A DNA stretch of 64,000 bases. Origin: BOG-908 sp963848205 (GTDB taxonomy: Bacteria; Pseudomonadota; Alphaproteobacteria; Acetobacterales; Acetobacteraceae). The translations under genes and the position numbers were made by a program. Numbering within the stretch: the first letter of the stretch is position 1; each line of letters starts with the position of its first letter. The DNA lies in the NCBI GenBank assembly GCA_963848205.1, contig CAWKCV010000006.1, positions 186,001-250,000 of the forward strand. The letters are read 5' to 3'. The notes under the pieces were generated by a model, which did not search any database, was not told the origin of the DNA, and worked only from the letters and a program-made list of their open reading frames with translations. Below are positions 16,000 through 25,122 of the stretch, piece after piece.

Positions 16000-17535
16000 C
16001 TACTTTTGCGCGTGGCTTTCCGAGGATACCGGCTGGAAGGCGTGGTCGAACACCCAGTCGGCGACACGGTGGCCTTCGGCCACGCCCTGATCGGCGTCGA
16101 ACTGCCAGTGCACGCCGATATAGATGCGGCTTTCGGCGTTCTCCTTCTCGGCATCCGTCAGGCTGGCGTAGTAACGCGGACGGAACGGCATCAGCTTGCC
16201 GGTATCGCTGCGGTTCAGGCCGTTAAATTCATCGGAGATGAAGATGAACGGTGTCGAATCCGGGTAATAGTGACGCAGGATTTCGAACAATGCACCGCCG
16301 AATGTCGCGTGGCCGGATACGTAGGCGGGGAATGGCGGCGTGAAGTTCGGCCCATGCGTGTTCGTCGCCTGCCCGCCGAGCGGATACCATGTCGGGTTTG
16401 ATGTCGTGTTCGGATTGCCGCCCTGATCAGGCGAACGAATTCCGGTCACCGGGCGCCAGAACTGGTAGAACCATTTCGTCTCCCAGGCGGAGATGCCGGC
16501 ATCTCCCAGCGCGGTATTGATCAACGCGAACATCCGGCCGACTTCGGCCACGTCGCCCACGCCCTTCTGCAATATCAGTTGGCGGGCAATCTGATTGTAG
16601 AGGCGCGGCGGCGCACACAATGACGGCGTACCGTCATACGTCCAGAAGATACCTTCGAACGTTTGCTCCTTTGTCCGTACCGTCGGCGTGCCGAACGAGG
16701 GATCGCCTCCCAAGCTCTCGACCTGCTGGAATGCGGTCGTATAGCTCGTGTCGGTCAGCGCCGGTGGCGGCGGCGCGCGGAACTGGTTGCTGGCTGTCAT
16801 GGTGAAAGGCTTCACCTGGCCCCAGTAAGCGCCGAGATAGATGTTGAGGTTGCTGACCGGATCGGGCGACCAGTGACCGACGCCACCGATGGGTGTGAAC
16901 GGCCCGCCGATCACCGGTTCGACATAGTTCGATCCATCGTTGCTGCGCAATGCGATGATCGCCGCCGCCGATGCCTTGCCCAGTTTCTCTCCGGCCGACA
17001 AAGCAGCATGCGTGCCCTGGATGAACGCGGTATCGTAGTCGAAAATAAAGTCCAGGCGCGGCTTCTGCGAGGGATACAGATATACCAGCGCGTCGTGCGC
17101 CGCCTGTGCAATCGCGTAATCGATCGATACTTCGCCATACACCGGTGCGACGCCCGCATAGCTCTTGTAGCGCTGGGTGACGGCGTTTTCCGCTTCGAAG
17201 GCGGCAATATTGGCAATCGCCAATGCGCGGCTCGTGCGATGCGGGCCGAACTGCTCGCCGAACAGGCGCAGCTCATGCTTGCCGACCGGCGTGTGGTCGA
17301 TCGCCGTCGTGTCCAGGCCGACCTGATTCCACATCAGCAGGCGCTCGAGCGTGTCGTAAGGCTTAGCCGGCGGTTTGAAGTTGCTGTAGTTCGCTTCGTT
17401 CTGCGCAGGCCTTACGCGCAACAGATCCGAAAGCTGGGCGGAGCTCGACGCTTCGAGTGTCGGCGACGCGGTTGCGGAGCCAGCCATTCCCAAAGCCAGC
17501 GCAGCAGCGCACAGGCCGTATTTGAGCGATCGCAT
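16000..17535 (-). CDS. Vanadium-dependent haloperoxidase-like protein (PAP2 superfamily), secreted
   Basis: 511 residues with a signal peptide (LCAAALALGMAGSATA). The vanadate/phosphate pocket motifs of the family are in order: KWFYQFWRPVTGIR (Lys and Arg), FPAYVSGHATFGGA (Ser-Gly-His, His at about 409) and ESRIYIGVHWQFDADQG (Arg and the vanadate-coordinating His). Members either oxidise halides with hydrogen peroxide using vanadate or act as acid phosphatases; sequence alone does not separate the two. AGAGGAA lies 8 nt before the ATG. It is flanked by a dispersed repeat and a hairpin at its 3' end. Confidence 0.87.
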   Translation of the reverse strand: MRSLKYGLCAAALALGMAGSATASPTLEASSSAQLSDLLRVRPAQNEANYSNFKPPAKPYDTLERLLMWNQVGLDTTAIDHTPVGKHELRLFGEQFGPHRTSRALAIANIAAFEAENAVTQRYKSYAGVAPVYGEVSIDYAIAQAAHDALVYLYPSQKPRLDFIFDYDTAFIQGTHAALSAGEKLGKASAAAIIALRSNDGSNYVEPVIGGPFTPIGGVGHWSPDPVSNLNIYLGAYWGQVKPFTMTASNQFRAPPPPALTDTSYTTAFQQVESLGGDPSFGTPTVRTKEQTFEGIFWTYDGTPSLCAPPRLYNQIARQLILQKGVGDVAEVGRMFALINTALGDAGISAWETKWFYQFWRPVTGIRSPDQGGNPNTTSNPTWYPLGGQATNTHGPNFTPPFPAYVSGHATFGGALFEILRHYYPDSTPFIFISDEFNGLNRSDTGKLMPFRPRYYASLTDAEKENAESRIYIGVHWQFDADQGVAEGHRVADWVFDHAFQPVSSESHAQK

Positions 17536-17782
17536 GGGACGTTTCCTCTAATTTCAAGATTGGTTCGCCACAAACGCATACGCATTATTTGCGGGAACTA
17601 CAAATGGAAATGAGCTTCGAGACGAGTTCTCATCTCGCCCTTTCAGGACGCGACCTCTCGAGCATACACGTGGCCCGCGAAAAGGACTGTGCAGATTTCC
17701 TTGCCCGGTTGAAAAAGCAGCTCTGACAGAGGCAGAATAGACGAAGCAGTTTACTCAGGTATTACACACGATCACAACGTTG

Positions 17783-18553
17783 TTACTTCGTTTTGATCTG
17801 CTGCCCGATCGGTTGCCGCAGGGCCGTCGATATCACGTCCGCCATCGCGTGGGCGAGACATGCGTAGCCGCGGTTGTTCATGTGAAATCCATCCACCGCG
17901 ATGAACTCCTCATACGGCACGCCCGCGGCCGCCCACCGATCCATCAACAGGCCGCGCGAGAACAGGTTGACGTTCGTCACCCGCGCGATGTCGCGCAATG
18001 TCTCATCCATCAAGGCATGTTCGGGGGCGGCCAGGATGCGCGGACTGCGCTGGTTGTCCATCAGCATCACGTCCGCACCCGCCGCCTTCAGCTTGGATAT
18101 GCCTTCGATGACAAGCTGGCGGAACAGGGTGGGCGACTCGTCGTGCACCGCCCCGTTCGCGCCGACCTGCCAGATGACAAGTTGCGGGTGGATCGCCAAT
18201 ACGTCCTGGTCGAGCCTGGCCAGCTCCTGCGGGGCGTCCTGGCCACCGATGCCGCGATTGATGAAAGCGAAGTCGGCCTTTGGCAGATCCTCGTTGAGCT
18301 CCTTCTGCAGCAAGGCAGGGTAGGAATGAGCGATGTCGGTCGCCATCCAGCCGCGTGTGGAGGAGGAGCCGAGAGCCACCGCGATCAGTGGTTGGTTGGT
18401 GGCCAGTGCCGCCCTTGTGTGCGGCAGCAATGGTATGGGCAGGTCGCCGGCGGGCGGGCAATCTTGCGCGGCGGCGATGCCAAGTCCGCCGAGCAGCATG
18501 AGTGCCGGCGCGCACAGCAAGCGCGCCAGCCGGCCAGGCACGCCGCATGCCAT
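17783..18553 (-). CDS. SGNH/GDSL-family hydrolase, secreted
   Basis: 256 residues with a signal peptide (LMLLGGLGIAAAQ). The catalytic blocks are block I VALGSSSTRG (nucleophile Ser), block II INRGIGGQDA, block III VIWQVGANG, and block V DGFHMNNRGY (Asp and His). These esterases or lipases often deacylate surface glycans or lipids; the substrate is unknown. The ATG begins 2 nt after the tldD stop codon, so it is the third gene of a ctaA-tldD-hydrolase operon, although no functional link with metalloprotease TldD is obvious. Confidence 0.88.
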   Translation of the reverse strand: MACGVPGRLARLLCAPALMLLGGLGIAAAQDCPPAGDLPIPLLPHTRAALATNQPLIAVALGSSSTRGWMATDIAHSYPALLQKELNEDLPKADFAFINRGIGGQDAPQELARLDQDVLAIHPQLVIWQVGANGAVHDESPTLFRQLVIEGISKLKAAGADVMLMDNQRSPRILAAPEHALMDETLRDIARVTNVNLFSRGLLMDRWAAAGVPYEEFIAVDGFHMNNRGYACLAHAMADVISTALRQPIGQQIKTK

Positions 18554-18555
18554 GC

Positions 18556-19995
18556 TCAGGTCGCGGTGCCGCCCACCGTCAAGCCGCGGATTTTCAGCGT
18601 CGGCTGGCCGACGCCCACCGGTACGCCCTGGCCATTTTTGCCGCAGGTGCCGATGCCGGGGTCGAGCTCCATGTCGCCGCCAATCATCTCGACCTTGGTC
18701 AGGCTGTCCGGACCGTTGCCGATCAGGGTGGCGCCTTTCACCGGCGCAGTCACCCGGCCATCCTCGATGAGATAGGCCTCGCTGGCCGAGAACACGAACT
18801 TGCCGCTGGTGATGTCCACCTGGCCGCCGCCGAAATTGACCGCATACAGGCCGCGTTTCACCGAGGCGATCATCTCGTCCTTGTGGTGGGTGCCGCCCAG
18901 CATCACCGTGTTGGTCATGCGCGGCATCGGCGTGTGCGCGTAGCTCTCGCGGCGGCCGTTGCCGGTCGGGCGCACGCCCATCAGTCGCGCGTTCAGGCGG
19001 TCCTGCAGGTAGCCGGTGAGGATGCCGTCCTCGATCAGCACGGTGCGGTTGGTCGGCGTGCCCTCGTCGTCCACCGTCAGCGAGCCGCGCCGGTCCGGCA
19101 GGGTGCCGTCATCGACAACGGTCACGCCCGGGCTGGCCACGCGCTGGCCCATCAGCCCGGCAAACGCGCTGGTCTTCTTGCGATTGAAGTCGCCTTCCAG
19201 CCCATGCCCGATCGCCTCGTGCAGCAGAATGCCGGGCCACCCGGCGCCCAGCACCACCTCCATCTCGCCGGCGGGGGCGGGCACGGAGTCGAGCTTCAAT
19301 ACGGCCTGGCGCAAGGCCTCATCCACCGCCGCCCGCCAGGTCGTGGGCGAGAGCATGCGGTCGAAGCCCTCGCGCCCGCCCAGACCGTGCGTGCCGGATT
19401 CGCGCTTGCCGTCGCGTTCGACGACCACGCTGACGTTCAGCCGCACCAGCGGCCGCAGATCGGCCACACGCGCGCCATCGGCACGGATGATCTGCACCGC
19501 CTGCCATTCGCCATGCAGCCCGGCCATCACCTGCACCACCCGGCTGTCTTTGGCGCGCGCATAGGCGTCGATCTCGCTCAGCACGGCGGCACGGCCGGCA
19601 AACCCGTCCTGAGTGATGGGTGACGCATCCGAATAGAGCCGAGCATTGGTGCCGCCGGGTGCCGCACTCGCCACGCCGGCGCGGCCACCGCGCACGGCGC
19701 CCACGGTCACGGCGGCGCGCTTGAGGGCCGCGTCGGACAGCTCGCCGGCATGGGCGTAACCGGTCTCCTCGCCCAACACCGCGCGCAGGCCGAAGCCCAT
19801 CGTGCTGTCGTAATTGGCGGTGCGGATGCGGCCATCATCGAGGCTGAGGCTTTCGCTTTCGCGATACTCCAGGAACAACTCGCCATCGTCGATTCCGGCG
19901 AGGGCTTCGGCAGTGATGCGCTCCGCCTCTGCGCGGTCCAGCGTGGCGCCGGCGCGGTGGAAGAAGAGGTCGTCCGTGGTGGCCAACGCCGACAT
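18556..19995 (-). CDS. tldD: Metalloprotease TldD
   Basis: 479 residues, normal length. The zinc site HEAIGH (His259, His263) lies in LLHEAIGHGLEGDFNRKKTS, and the C-terminal GTCGKNGQGVPVGVGQPTL is the strongly conserved TldD ending. TldD pairs with TldE/PmbA to degrade unfolded or modified peptides (microcin B17 maturation, CcdA turnover in Escherichia coli). PmbA is not in this window. AGGA lies 8 nt before the ATG. It follows ctaA by 9 bp and precedes the SGNH hydrolase by 2 bp, so the three are surely co-transcribed. Confidence 0.96.
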   Translation of the reverse strand: MSALATTDDLFFHRAGATLDRAEAERITAEALAGIDDGELFLEYRESESLSLDDGRIRTANYDSTMGFGLRAVLGEETGYAHAGELSDAALKRAAVTVGAVRGGRAGVASAAPGGTNARLYSDASPITQDGFAGRAAVLSEIDAYARAKDSRVVQVMAGLHGEWQAVQIIRADGARVADLRPLVRLNVSVVVERDGKRESGTHGLGGREGFDRMLSPTTWRAAVDEALRQAVLKLDSVPAPAGEMEVVLGAGWPGILLHEAIGHGLEGDFNRKKTSAFAGLMGQRVASPGVTVVDDGTLPDRRGSLTVDDEGTPTNRTVLIEDGILTGYLQDRLNARLMGVRPTGNGRRESYAHTPMPRMTNTVMLGGTHHKDEMIASVKRGLYAVNFGGGQVDITSGKFVFSASEAYLIEDGRVTAPVKGATLIGNGPDSLTKVEMIGGDMELDPGIGTCGKNGQGVPVGVGQPTLKIRGLTVGGTAT

Positions 19996-20004
19996 GCTGA
20001 AATC

Positions 20005-21102
20005 CTATGGGTTCGCGACGCGATAGGCGCCACGCAAAGAGTGAACGGTGGCCAGGGCCGCGCCGAGCAGCAGCACCGCATTGGCTTGGTGAGCAGCGGC
20101 GAGCGGAATCGCCACCACGCTGAGCAGGGTCGCCACGCCAAGGGCATATTGCACCAGCACGAACGCGCCCATGCACACCAGCGCGACGCGTGCGCCCTGC
20201 GGCAGGCGCGCCCAATGCGCGGGCAACAAAGCACAGGCCAACGTCGCCACTGTCGCGAGTGCGGCGAGGCTCGCCAGCAGACGATGGTCGAACTGCACCG
20301 CGATGATGTTCTCGGTCAGATTGCGCCACCAGGGATGCAGGCTGGCCCAGCCCTGCGGCACCAGGCGGCCATCCATGAGCGGAAAGCTGTTGTAGGTCAG
20401 CCCCGCATGGAGCCCGGCGGTAAATCCGCCGGCCACGATTGCCAGGCCGACCAGCACGCTTGCCGCGAGCGCCAGGCGGCGGACGGTGGCACCGCCGGCG
20501 ACCGGCTGCGGCTCGGGCCGCGAGGTGGACATCGCCGTCCACAGCACGGCGGAAAACAGCAGCAGCGCCAGGCACAGATGCGCGACGAGCCGGTAGGCGT
20601 CGACGGCGGTGCTGTCGGCGAAGAAGCCGGAGGCGACCATGAACCAGCCGACGGCGCCCTGCAGGCCGCCCAGCACGAACAGGCCAGCCAGGCGTGGCAC
20701 CATGCGGCGCGGAATGTCACCGGCGACGGCAAACCAGATGAGCGGCAGCAGGAACACCACGCCGATCAGCCGGCCCCAGGCACGGTGCGTCCATTCGAGC
20801 CAGAAAATGCTGCGGAAGCCGGCGAGGTCCATGCCGGGATGCAACAGTGCGTATTGCGGTATCTGCTTGTAGGCTGCGAACAGCCGTTCCCATTCATGGG
20901 TGCTGAGCGGTGGCAAGGCGCCCGAAAGCGGCGCCCATTCCATGATCGACAGGCCCGAGCCGGTCAGGCGTGTGGCGCCGCCGAGCACCACCATGCCGAA
21001 GATCATGAAGGCGACGGCAAACAGCCAGGCGGAGACGCGCGCCCGCCGGCGGCGCTCCTGCGCCGTGCGAAGATCGGGGAAACTATGTGCGTCGAACGGC
21101 AT
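20005..21102 (-). CDS. ctaA: Heme A synthase (COX15/CtaA)
   Basis: 365 residues with eight predicted membrane helices in two four-helix halves. Heme-ligand histidines sit in conserved settings: EWTHRAWGRLIG, AYRLVAHL, QFDHRLLA and AAHQANA. The opening WLFAVAFMIFGMVVLGGATRLTGSGLSI is typical of the proteobacterial/mitochondrial COX15 type. It oxidises the heme O methyl to the heme A formyl for aa3-type cytochrome oxidase. ctaB and cox genes are not in the window. First gene of an operon with tldD. Upstream, TTGGCT and GATATT may form a promoter, but weakly. Confidence 0.95.
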   Translation of the reverse strand: MPFDAHSFPDLRTAQERRRRARVSAWLFAVAFMIFGMVVLGGATRLTGSGLSIMEWAPLSGALPPLSTHEWERLFAAYKQIPQYALLHPGMDLAGFRSIFWLEWTHRAWGRLIGVVFLLPLIWFAVAGDIPRRMVPRLAGLFVLGGLQGAVGWFMVASGFFADSTAVDAYRLVAHLCLALLLFSAVLWTAMSTSRPEPQPVAGGATVRRLALAASVLVGLAIVAGGFTAGLHAGLTYNSFPLMDGRLVPQGWASLHPWWRNLTENIIAVQFDHRLLASLAALATVATLACALLPAHWARLPQGARVALVCMGAFVLVQYALGVATLLSVVAIPLAAAHQANAVLLLGAALATVHSLRGAYRVANP

Positions 21103-21194
21103 CGTCTCAGGCTAATATCCGGGGTGAAGGGTGCCAAGCCAAATTGCGGCCGCGCTTTCCTGTCACTACCGCAAGGTGCTACCGCCAGCACCCC

Positions 21195-21929
21195 ATGCAA
21201 GCCCCGACATCTCCGCCGCTGCTCTCCGTCGTCGTGCCGGTGCGCAACGAAGCCGCCAACATCGCGCCGCTGATCGCCGAAATTCGCGCGAGCCTGGCCG
21301 GCATCGCCCACGAGATCGTCTATGTAGACGACGGCAGCACGGACGAGACCGCCGCCATCCTCCGCGCCGAAGCACAGGCGGCACCGCTCATCGTGCGGCG
21401 GCACCGCACCGGCTGCGGGCAGAGTGCGGCGATCATCACCGGGGTGCGCGCGGCGTCGGGCACCTGGATCGCGACGCTCGACGGCGACGGCCAGAACGAC
21501 CCCGCCGACATCCCTGCTTTGTTCGCGCGGGCCCAGACGCTGCCGGCCACCACGCTGGTCGCCGGCCACCGCACCCAGCGACGCGATACGCGCATCAAGC
21601 GGGCGACGTCGCGTGCCGCCAACGCCATCCGCGCGCGCATGCTGGGCGACGCCACGCCGGACACCGGTTGCGGGCTGAAACTGTTCCGTCGCGCCGATTT
21701 CCTCGAACTGCCGGCTTTCGACCACATGCACCGTTTCCTGCCGGCCTTGTTCATCCGCGCCGGCGGTCAGGTGGTCAGCGTGCCGGTGGCGCATCGGCCG
21801 CGCACGAGGGGGGCCAGCAAATACGGCACGCTGGACCGGTTGTGGGTGGGGATTTTCGATCTGGTGGGCGTGGCGTGGTTGCAGCGGCGGGGGACGCGGC
21901 CGGTGGTGGAGGAAGGCCTTCTTTTCTGA
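21195..21929 (+). CDS. Family 2 glycosyltransferase (dolichol-phosphate mannosyltransferase-like)
   Basis: 244 residues. GT-A motifs: LSVVVPVRNEAANIAPLI, IVYVDDGSTDETAAI, WIATLDGDGQNDPADI (DXD), and DTGCGLKLFRR. The C-terminal FDLVGVAWLQRR may form a short membrane anchor. Members transfer a sugar to polyprenyl phosphate or another lipid acceptor. The last residues (EEGLLF) and the TGA stop are encoded by a dispersed repeat (21910-21950), so the ancestral C-terminus has probably been replaced or trimmed. Start ATG 21195; the nearest purine stretch (AAGG) is rather far upstream. Confidence 0.88.
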   Translation: MQAPTSPPLLSVVVPVRNEAANIAPLIAEIRASLAGIAHEIVYVDDGSTDETAAILRAEAQAAPLIVRRHRTGCGQSAAIITGVRAASGTWIATLDGDGQNDPADIPALFARAQTLPATTLVAGHRTQRRDTRIKRATSRAANAIRARMLGDATPDTGCGLKLFRRADFLELPAFDHMHRFLPALFIRAGGQVVSVPVAHRPRTRGASKYGTLDRLWVGIFDLVGVAWLQRRGTRPVVEEGLLF

Positions 21930-21950
21930 AAAAGGACACAAGAGACTTGG
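21910..21950 (+). repeat. Dispersed repeat, A orientation, overlapping the glycosyltransferase stop
   Basis: A variant copy (GGAAGGCCTTCTTTTCTGAAAAAGGACACAAGAGACTTGG by position). The loop TGA at 21927-21929 is the stop codon of the preceding gene. Confidence 0.7.
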
Positions 21951-22028
21951 TGGCGTGCAATCACGCGGCATGGAACGAATAAGTCGAATTCGGTCGAGGG
22001 GAAGGAAGATACCTGCCCGACAGCGGGG

Positions 22029-22070
22029 CAAAAAGTCTTTTGGTCCTTTTTTTCAAAAAAGGACTGCTTC
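22029..22070 (-). repeat. Dispersed palindrome, B orientation, upstream of kdsD
   Basis: A complete copy with an uninterrupted GTCC-T7 / A6-GGAC stem, ending 15 bp before the kdsD ATG. With the A copy at 21910 it brackets a 78-bp spacer, giving each gene border its own oppositely oriented copy. Confidence 0.88.
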
Positions 22071-22085
22071 AGCTAACACCCCGCA

Positions 22086-23048
22086 ATGAACCCCAGCGAG
22101 TCCCTCTCCCGCACCATCGATCTCGAACAGCAAGGCCTCAGCGCGCTAAAAGCCGCCCTTTCGGAAGGGCTGGCCGACAAATTCGCCCGGGCCGCGGACG
22201 CTATCCTGCAGGCGACAGGCACGGTGATCGTCACCGGCATGGGCAAATCCGGTCATGTCGGCCGCAAGATCGCGGCAACTCTGGCCTCGACCGGCACGCC
22301 CAGCCATTTCGTCCATCCCGCGGAAGCCAGCCACGGCGACCTCGGCGTCATCCGCGAGACCGACGTGGTGCTGGCGCTATCCTGGTCAGGCGAGACGCCG
22401 GAACTGGCCGATATCGTGGATTATGCGCGACGTTTCGGCGTGCCGCTGATCGCCATCACCTCGAATGCGCAGAGCGCGCTCGGCCACGCGGCGACGATCT
22501 GCCTGGCGTTGCCCACCAGCCAGGAGGCCTGCCCGAACGGCCTGGCACCGACCACAAGCACCACGATGCAGCTCGTCGCCGGTGATGCGCTGGCGATCCT
22601 GCTGCTGGAACAGCGCAATTTTTCAGCGCGTGATTTCAGCCAGTTCCACCCTGGCGGCAAGCTGGGAGCGCGGCTGCGGCGGGTAGGCGACCTGATGCAT
22701 ACTGGCGACGCGCTGCCATTGGTCGGCGAGCACGCAACGTTGTCCGATGGCATTGTGGAAATGACCTCCAAACGCTTCGGCATCGCCGGCGTCGTCGACG
22801 CGCAGGGTCAACTTGTGGGCGCGCTGACCGACGGCGATTTGCGGCGGGCGTTCAAGGCCGGCTTTTCGGACCGGCCGATCCACGAGGCGATGGGACGGCG
22901 GCCTTATACCTTGCCGGCGGATGCGCTGGCGGCCGAGGCTTTGGCGGTGATGAACGACGCGCGGATTACCTGCATTTTTGTGGTCGACGGGGCGCGGCCG
23001 TTGGGATTGGTGCATATTCACGATTTGCTGCGGGTTGGGGCGGTTTGA
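22086..23048 (+). CDS. kdsD: Arabinose-5-phosphate isomerase (KpsF/GutQ/KdsD family)
   Basis: 320 residues: an SIS sugar-isomerase domain (about 30-170; VTGMGKSGHVGRKIAATLASTG, LSWSGETPELADI, STTMQLVAGDALA) and two CBS domains (about 205-320; ALPLVGEHATLSDGI, GIAGVVDAQGQLVGALTDGDLRR, ITCIFVVDGARPLGLVHIHDLLR). The enzyme interconverts ribulose-5-P and arabinose-5-P, the first step toward KDO for lipopolysaccharide. No kdsA/B neighbour is present. The gene is bounded by a B repeat before its start and an A repeat overlapping its stop. Confidence 0.95.
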   Translation: MNPSESLSRTIDLEQQGLSALKAALSEGLADKFARAADAILQATGTVIVTGMGKSGHVGRKIAATLASTGTPSHFVHPAEASHGDLGVIRETDVVLALSWSGETPELADIVDYARRFGVPLIAITSNAQSALGHAATICLALPTSQEACPNGLAPTTSTTMQLVAGDALAILLLEQRNFSARDFSQFHPGGKLGARLRRVGDLMHTGDALPLVGEHATLSDGIVEMTSKRFGIAGVVDAQGQLVGALTDGDLRRAFKAGFSDRPIHEAMGRRPYTLPADALAAEALAVMNDARITCIFVVDGARPLGLVHIHDLLRVGAV

Positions 23049-23092
23049 AGGAAGGCCTTCCTTTCTGAAGAAGAGAAGCAAAAGACTTTTGG
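23047..23092 (+). repeat. Dispersed repeat variant, A orientation, at the kdsD stop
   Basis: The sequence begins inside the kdsD TGA. This belongs to the GAAGAAGAGAAGC sub-variant, in which the right stem arm is AAGAGAAGC rather than AAAAAAGGAC; the terminal AAAAGACTTTTGG is conserved. Confidence 0.75.
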
Positions 23093-23126
23093 ATGGACTG
23101 TCGCGTGCTCCTCGGTCGGCGGACGC

Positions 23127-24386
23127 TTAGCCGATCCCTCTGCCACGACCGATGACGCTTCCGCCGAAGCGGGCCCTCAAATCGTCGATTGCACCCTGGC
23201 GCGCCCGCCTGCGGGCGGCATCCGGATCGGCCAGATCGCCGCGATCGGCGGCCGCGATCGGCGCCAGGCCTGAAGCGCCGATGCCGATCAGGCGGAACGC
23301 GGTGCCGTCGGCTTCGCGCGCGAGCAGCGTGCGCGCGGCCTCGAACAGCGTATCGGGCAAGGCGGTGGGCTGCGGCAGGCGTTGCGTGCGCGTGCGTGAG
23401 GCGAAACGCGCTGTTTTCAGTTTCAGCACCACGCCGCATGCCGCGAACCCGGCTTCGCGCAGCCGCTCGGCCAGCCGTTCCGTCACCCGCCACAACTGAC
23501 GCTCCAGATCGTCGCGCGCGCTCAGATCGGTGCCGAACGTGGTCTCCGCACTGATCGATTTCGCCTCCCGGACAGGATCGACCGGTCGCGCATCCTCGCC
23601 GCGGGCACGTGCGGCCAGCGCCACGCCCTCATCGCCCAGAAGCTCGCGCGCGCCGCGGTCGCTCAACGCCTGGAGCTGGCCCACCTGGGTGAGCCCCAGC
23701 GCGCCAAGCCGCTTCTCAAGCGCGGGCCCGACGCCGGGCAATATCCCCACGCTCTCGCCTGCCAGAACACCGGCGGCTTCGCGGCCGAGCACGGCGAAAC
23801 CGCGCGGCTTGTCGCGCCCTGCCGCGAGCTTTGCCAGCAGCCGGTTGCGCGCCAGCCCGATGCTGACCGTCACCCCGAGGCGGACTTCCACATCGCGGGC
23901 GAGGCGCGCCAGCATGACCGCGGGCGGCGCCTTGTGCAGCGCCTGGGTGCCGGAGAGGTCCAGCGCCGCCTCATCGATGGAGAGCGGCTGCACGAGCGGC
24001 GTCAGTTGCCGCATCATCGTGCGTATCGTCCGGCCGGCCTCGGCGTAGGCGGCCATGTCCGGCTTGATCACCACTGCATCGGGGCAGAGGCGGCGCGCGG
24101 TGAACATAGGCATCGCGCTGTGCACGCCGGAGAGGCGGGCGATGTAGCAGGCGGTGGTGACCACGCCGCGCGTGCCGCCGCCGACGATGACGGGGCGGTC
24201 CGCCAGCTCCGGCCGGCGGGCCTTTTCCACGCTGGCGTAGAAGGCGTCGCAATCGACGTGCGCCACGGCGAGCTCGAACAGTTCAGGATGGCGCAGCACG
24301 CGCACCGAGCCACAGCCGGGGCAAGGCGGCTGGACGCCGGTCAGGAAACAGTCGCGGCAAACGCTCTCCACGCCGGCAGAAAGCAC
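23127..24386 (-). CDS. dinB: DNA polymerase IV (Y family) with N-terminal Cys-rich extension
   Basis: 419 residues. The polymerase core has HVDCDAFYASVE (catalytic Asp), SIDEAALDLSG (catalytic Asp-Glu), the YIARLSGVHSAMPMF fingers region, an HhH motif GILPGVGPALEKRL, and a little-finger domain to the C-terminus. It does error-prone translesion synthesis. Residues 1-32 precede the core and contain CRDCFLTGVQPPCPGC, a four-Cys zinc-ribbon-like pattern seen in DinB proteins of many Alphaproteobacteria. GTG 24386 is the listed start, GTG 24368 an alternative; neither has a strong ribosome-binding site. No beta-clamp motif was sought at the C-terminus. Confidence 0.93.
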   Translation of the reverse strand: MLSAGVESVCRDCFLTGVQPPCPGCGSVRVLRHPELFELAVAHVDCDAFYASVEKARRPELADRPVIVGGGTRGVVTTACYIARLSGVHSAMPMFTARRLCPDAVVIKPDMAAYAEAGRTIRTMMRQLTPLVQPLSIDEAALDLSGTQALHKAPPAVMLARLARDVEVRLGVTVSIGLARNRLLAKLAAGRDKPRGFAVLGREAAGVLAGESVGILPGVGPALEKRLGALGLTQVGQLQALSDRGARELLGDEGVALAARARGEDARPVDPVREAKSISAETTFGTDLSARDDLERQLWRVTERLAERLREAGFAACGVVLKLKTARFASRTRTQRLPQPTALPDTLFEAARTLLAREADGTAFRLIGIGASGLAPIAAADRGDLADPDAARRRARQGAIDDLRARFGGSVIGRGRGIG

Positions 24387-24462
24387 GCCAGGCGCCGCGA
24401 ACAGAAGCGGAATCCGTGAACGTGCCCTTCCTTTCGGCAGTCAGTTTGGGCACCAAAGGCGC

Positions 24463-25122
24463 ATGAACCGTCTCGTGATCGGCAATCGCCGCTATTCCTC
24501 CTGGTCGATGCGCGGCTGGCTGCCGGTGCAGCTTGCAGGGTTGGACGCCGAAATCGTCGTGATCCCCATGCAGGCGGGCGAGACGGCCGCCATCAAGCAG
24601 GCGACGCCGGCCGGGCTGGTGCCCTATCTCGAGCATGACGGCGCGCGTGTGTGGGAAAGCCTGGCGATCTGCGAATATTGCGCCGAGCACACACCGGCGC
24701 TGTGGCCGGCCGATCGCGTCGCGCGCGCCCATGCACGCGCGATCGCCGCCGAAATGCATGCCGGTTTTCGCGGGCTGCGCATGGCCATGCCGATGAATCT
24801 CGGCCGGCCCGATTATGCCGGGCGTGGCCGGACGCCCGACTGCCTCGCCGACGTCGCGCGCATCGAGGCGATCTGGTCCGAGGCACGCACCCGTTTTGGC
24901 CAGGGCGGCCCGTATCTGTTCGGCGCCGAATTGACTGCCGCCGACGCAATGTATGCGCCGGTCGTCGCGCGGTTGCTGACCTACGCACCTGCTTTGTCGG
25001 ACGCCAGCCGGGAATATTGCGCGGCGGTGCGCGCGCATCCTCTGGTGGACCGCTGGTATCGGGAGGCCGCATCCGAGCCGGCCGCGTGGAACCTGGCAAA
25101 ATACGAGGAGCTTGCATCCTAG
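24463..25122 (+). CDS. Glutathione S-transferase family protein
   Basis: 219 residues. The N-terminal thioredoxin-fold domain begins MNRLVIGNRRYSSWSMRGWLPVQLAG, a zeta/stringent-starvation-like GST pattern with Ser/Tyr near the glutathione site. TPAGLVPYLEHDGARVWESLAICEY gives the cis-Pro and Ser/Glu gamma-glutamyl contacts. The C-terminal helical domain has LTAADAMYAPVVARLLTYA. Possible roles are detoxification or isomerisation. AAAGG lies 4 nt before the ATG. It overlaps or abuts the next glycosyltransferase gene. Confidence 0.9.
   Translation: MNRLVIGNRRYSSWSMRGWLPVQLAGLDAEIVVIPMQAGETAAIKQATPAGLVPYLEHDGARVWESLAICEYCAEHTPALWPADRVARAHARAIAAEMHAGFRGLRMAMPMNLGRPDYAGRGRTPDCLADVARIEAIWSEARTRFGQGGPYLFGAELTAADAMYAPVVARLLTYAPALSDASREYCAAVRAHPLVDRWYREAASEPAAWNLAKYEELAS

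Noticed and set aside
19750..21273. 507-codon plus-strand open frame
   Set aside because: Antisense to tldD and ctaA; low-complexity Gln/His/Gly sequence without domain.
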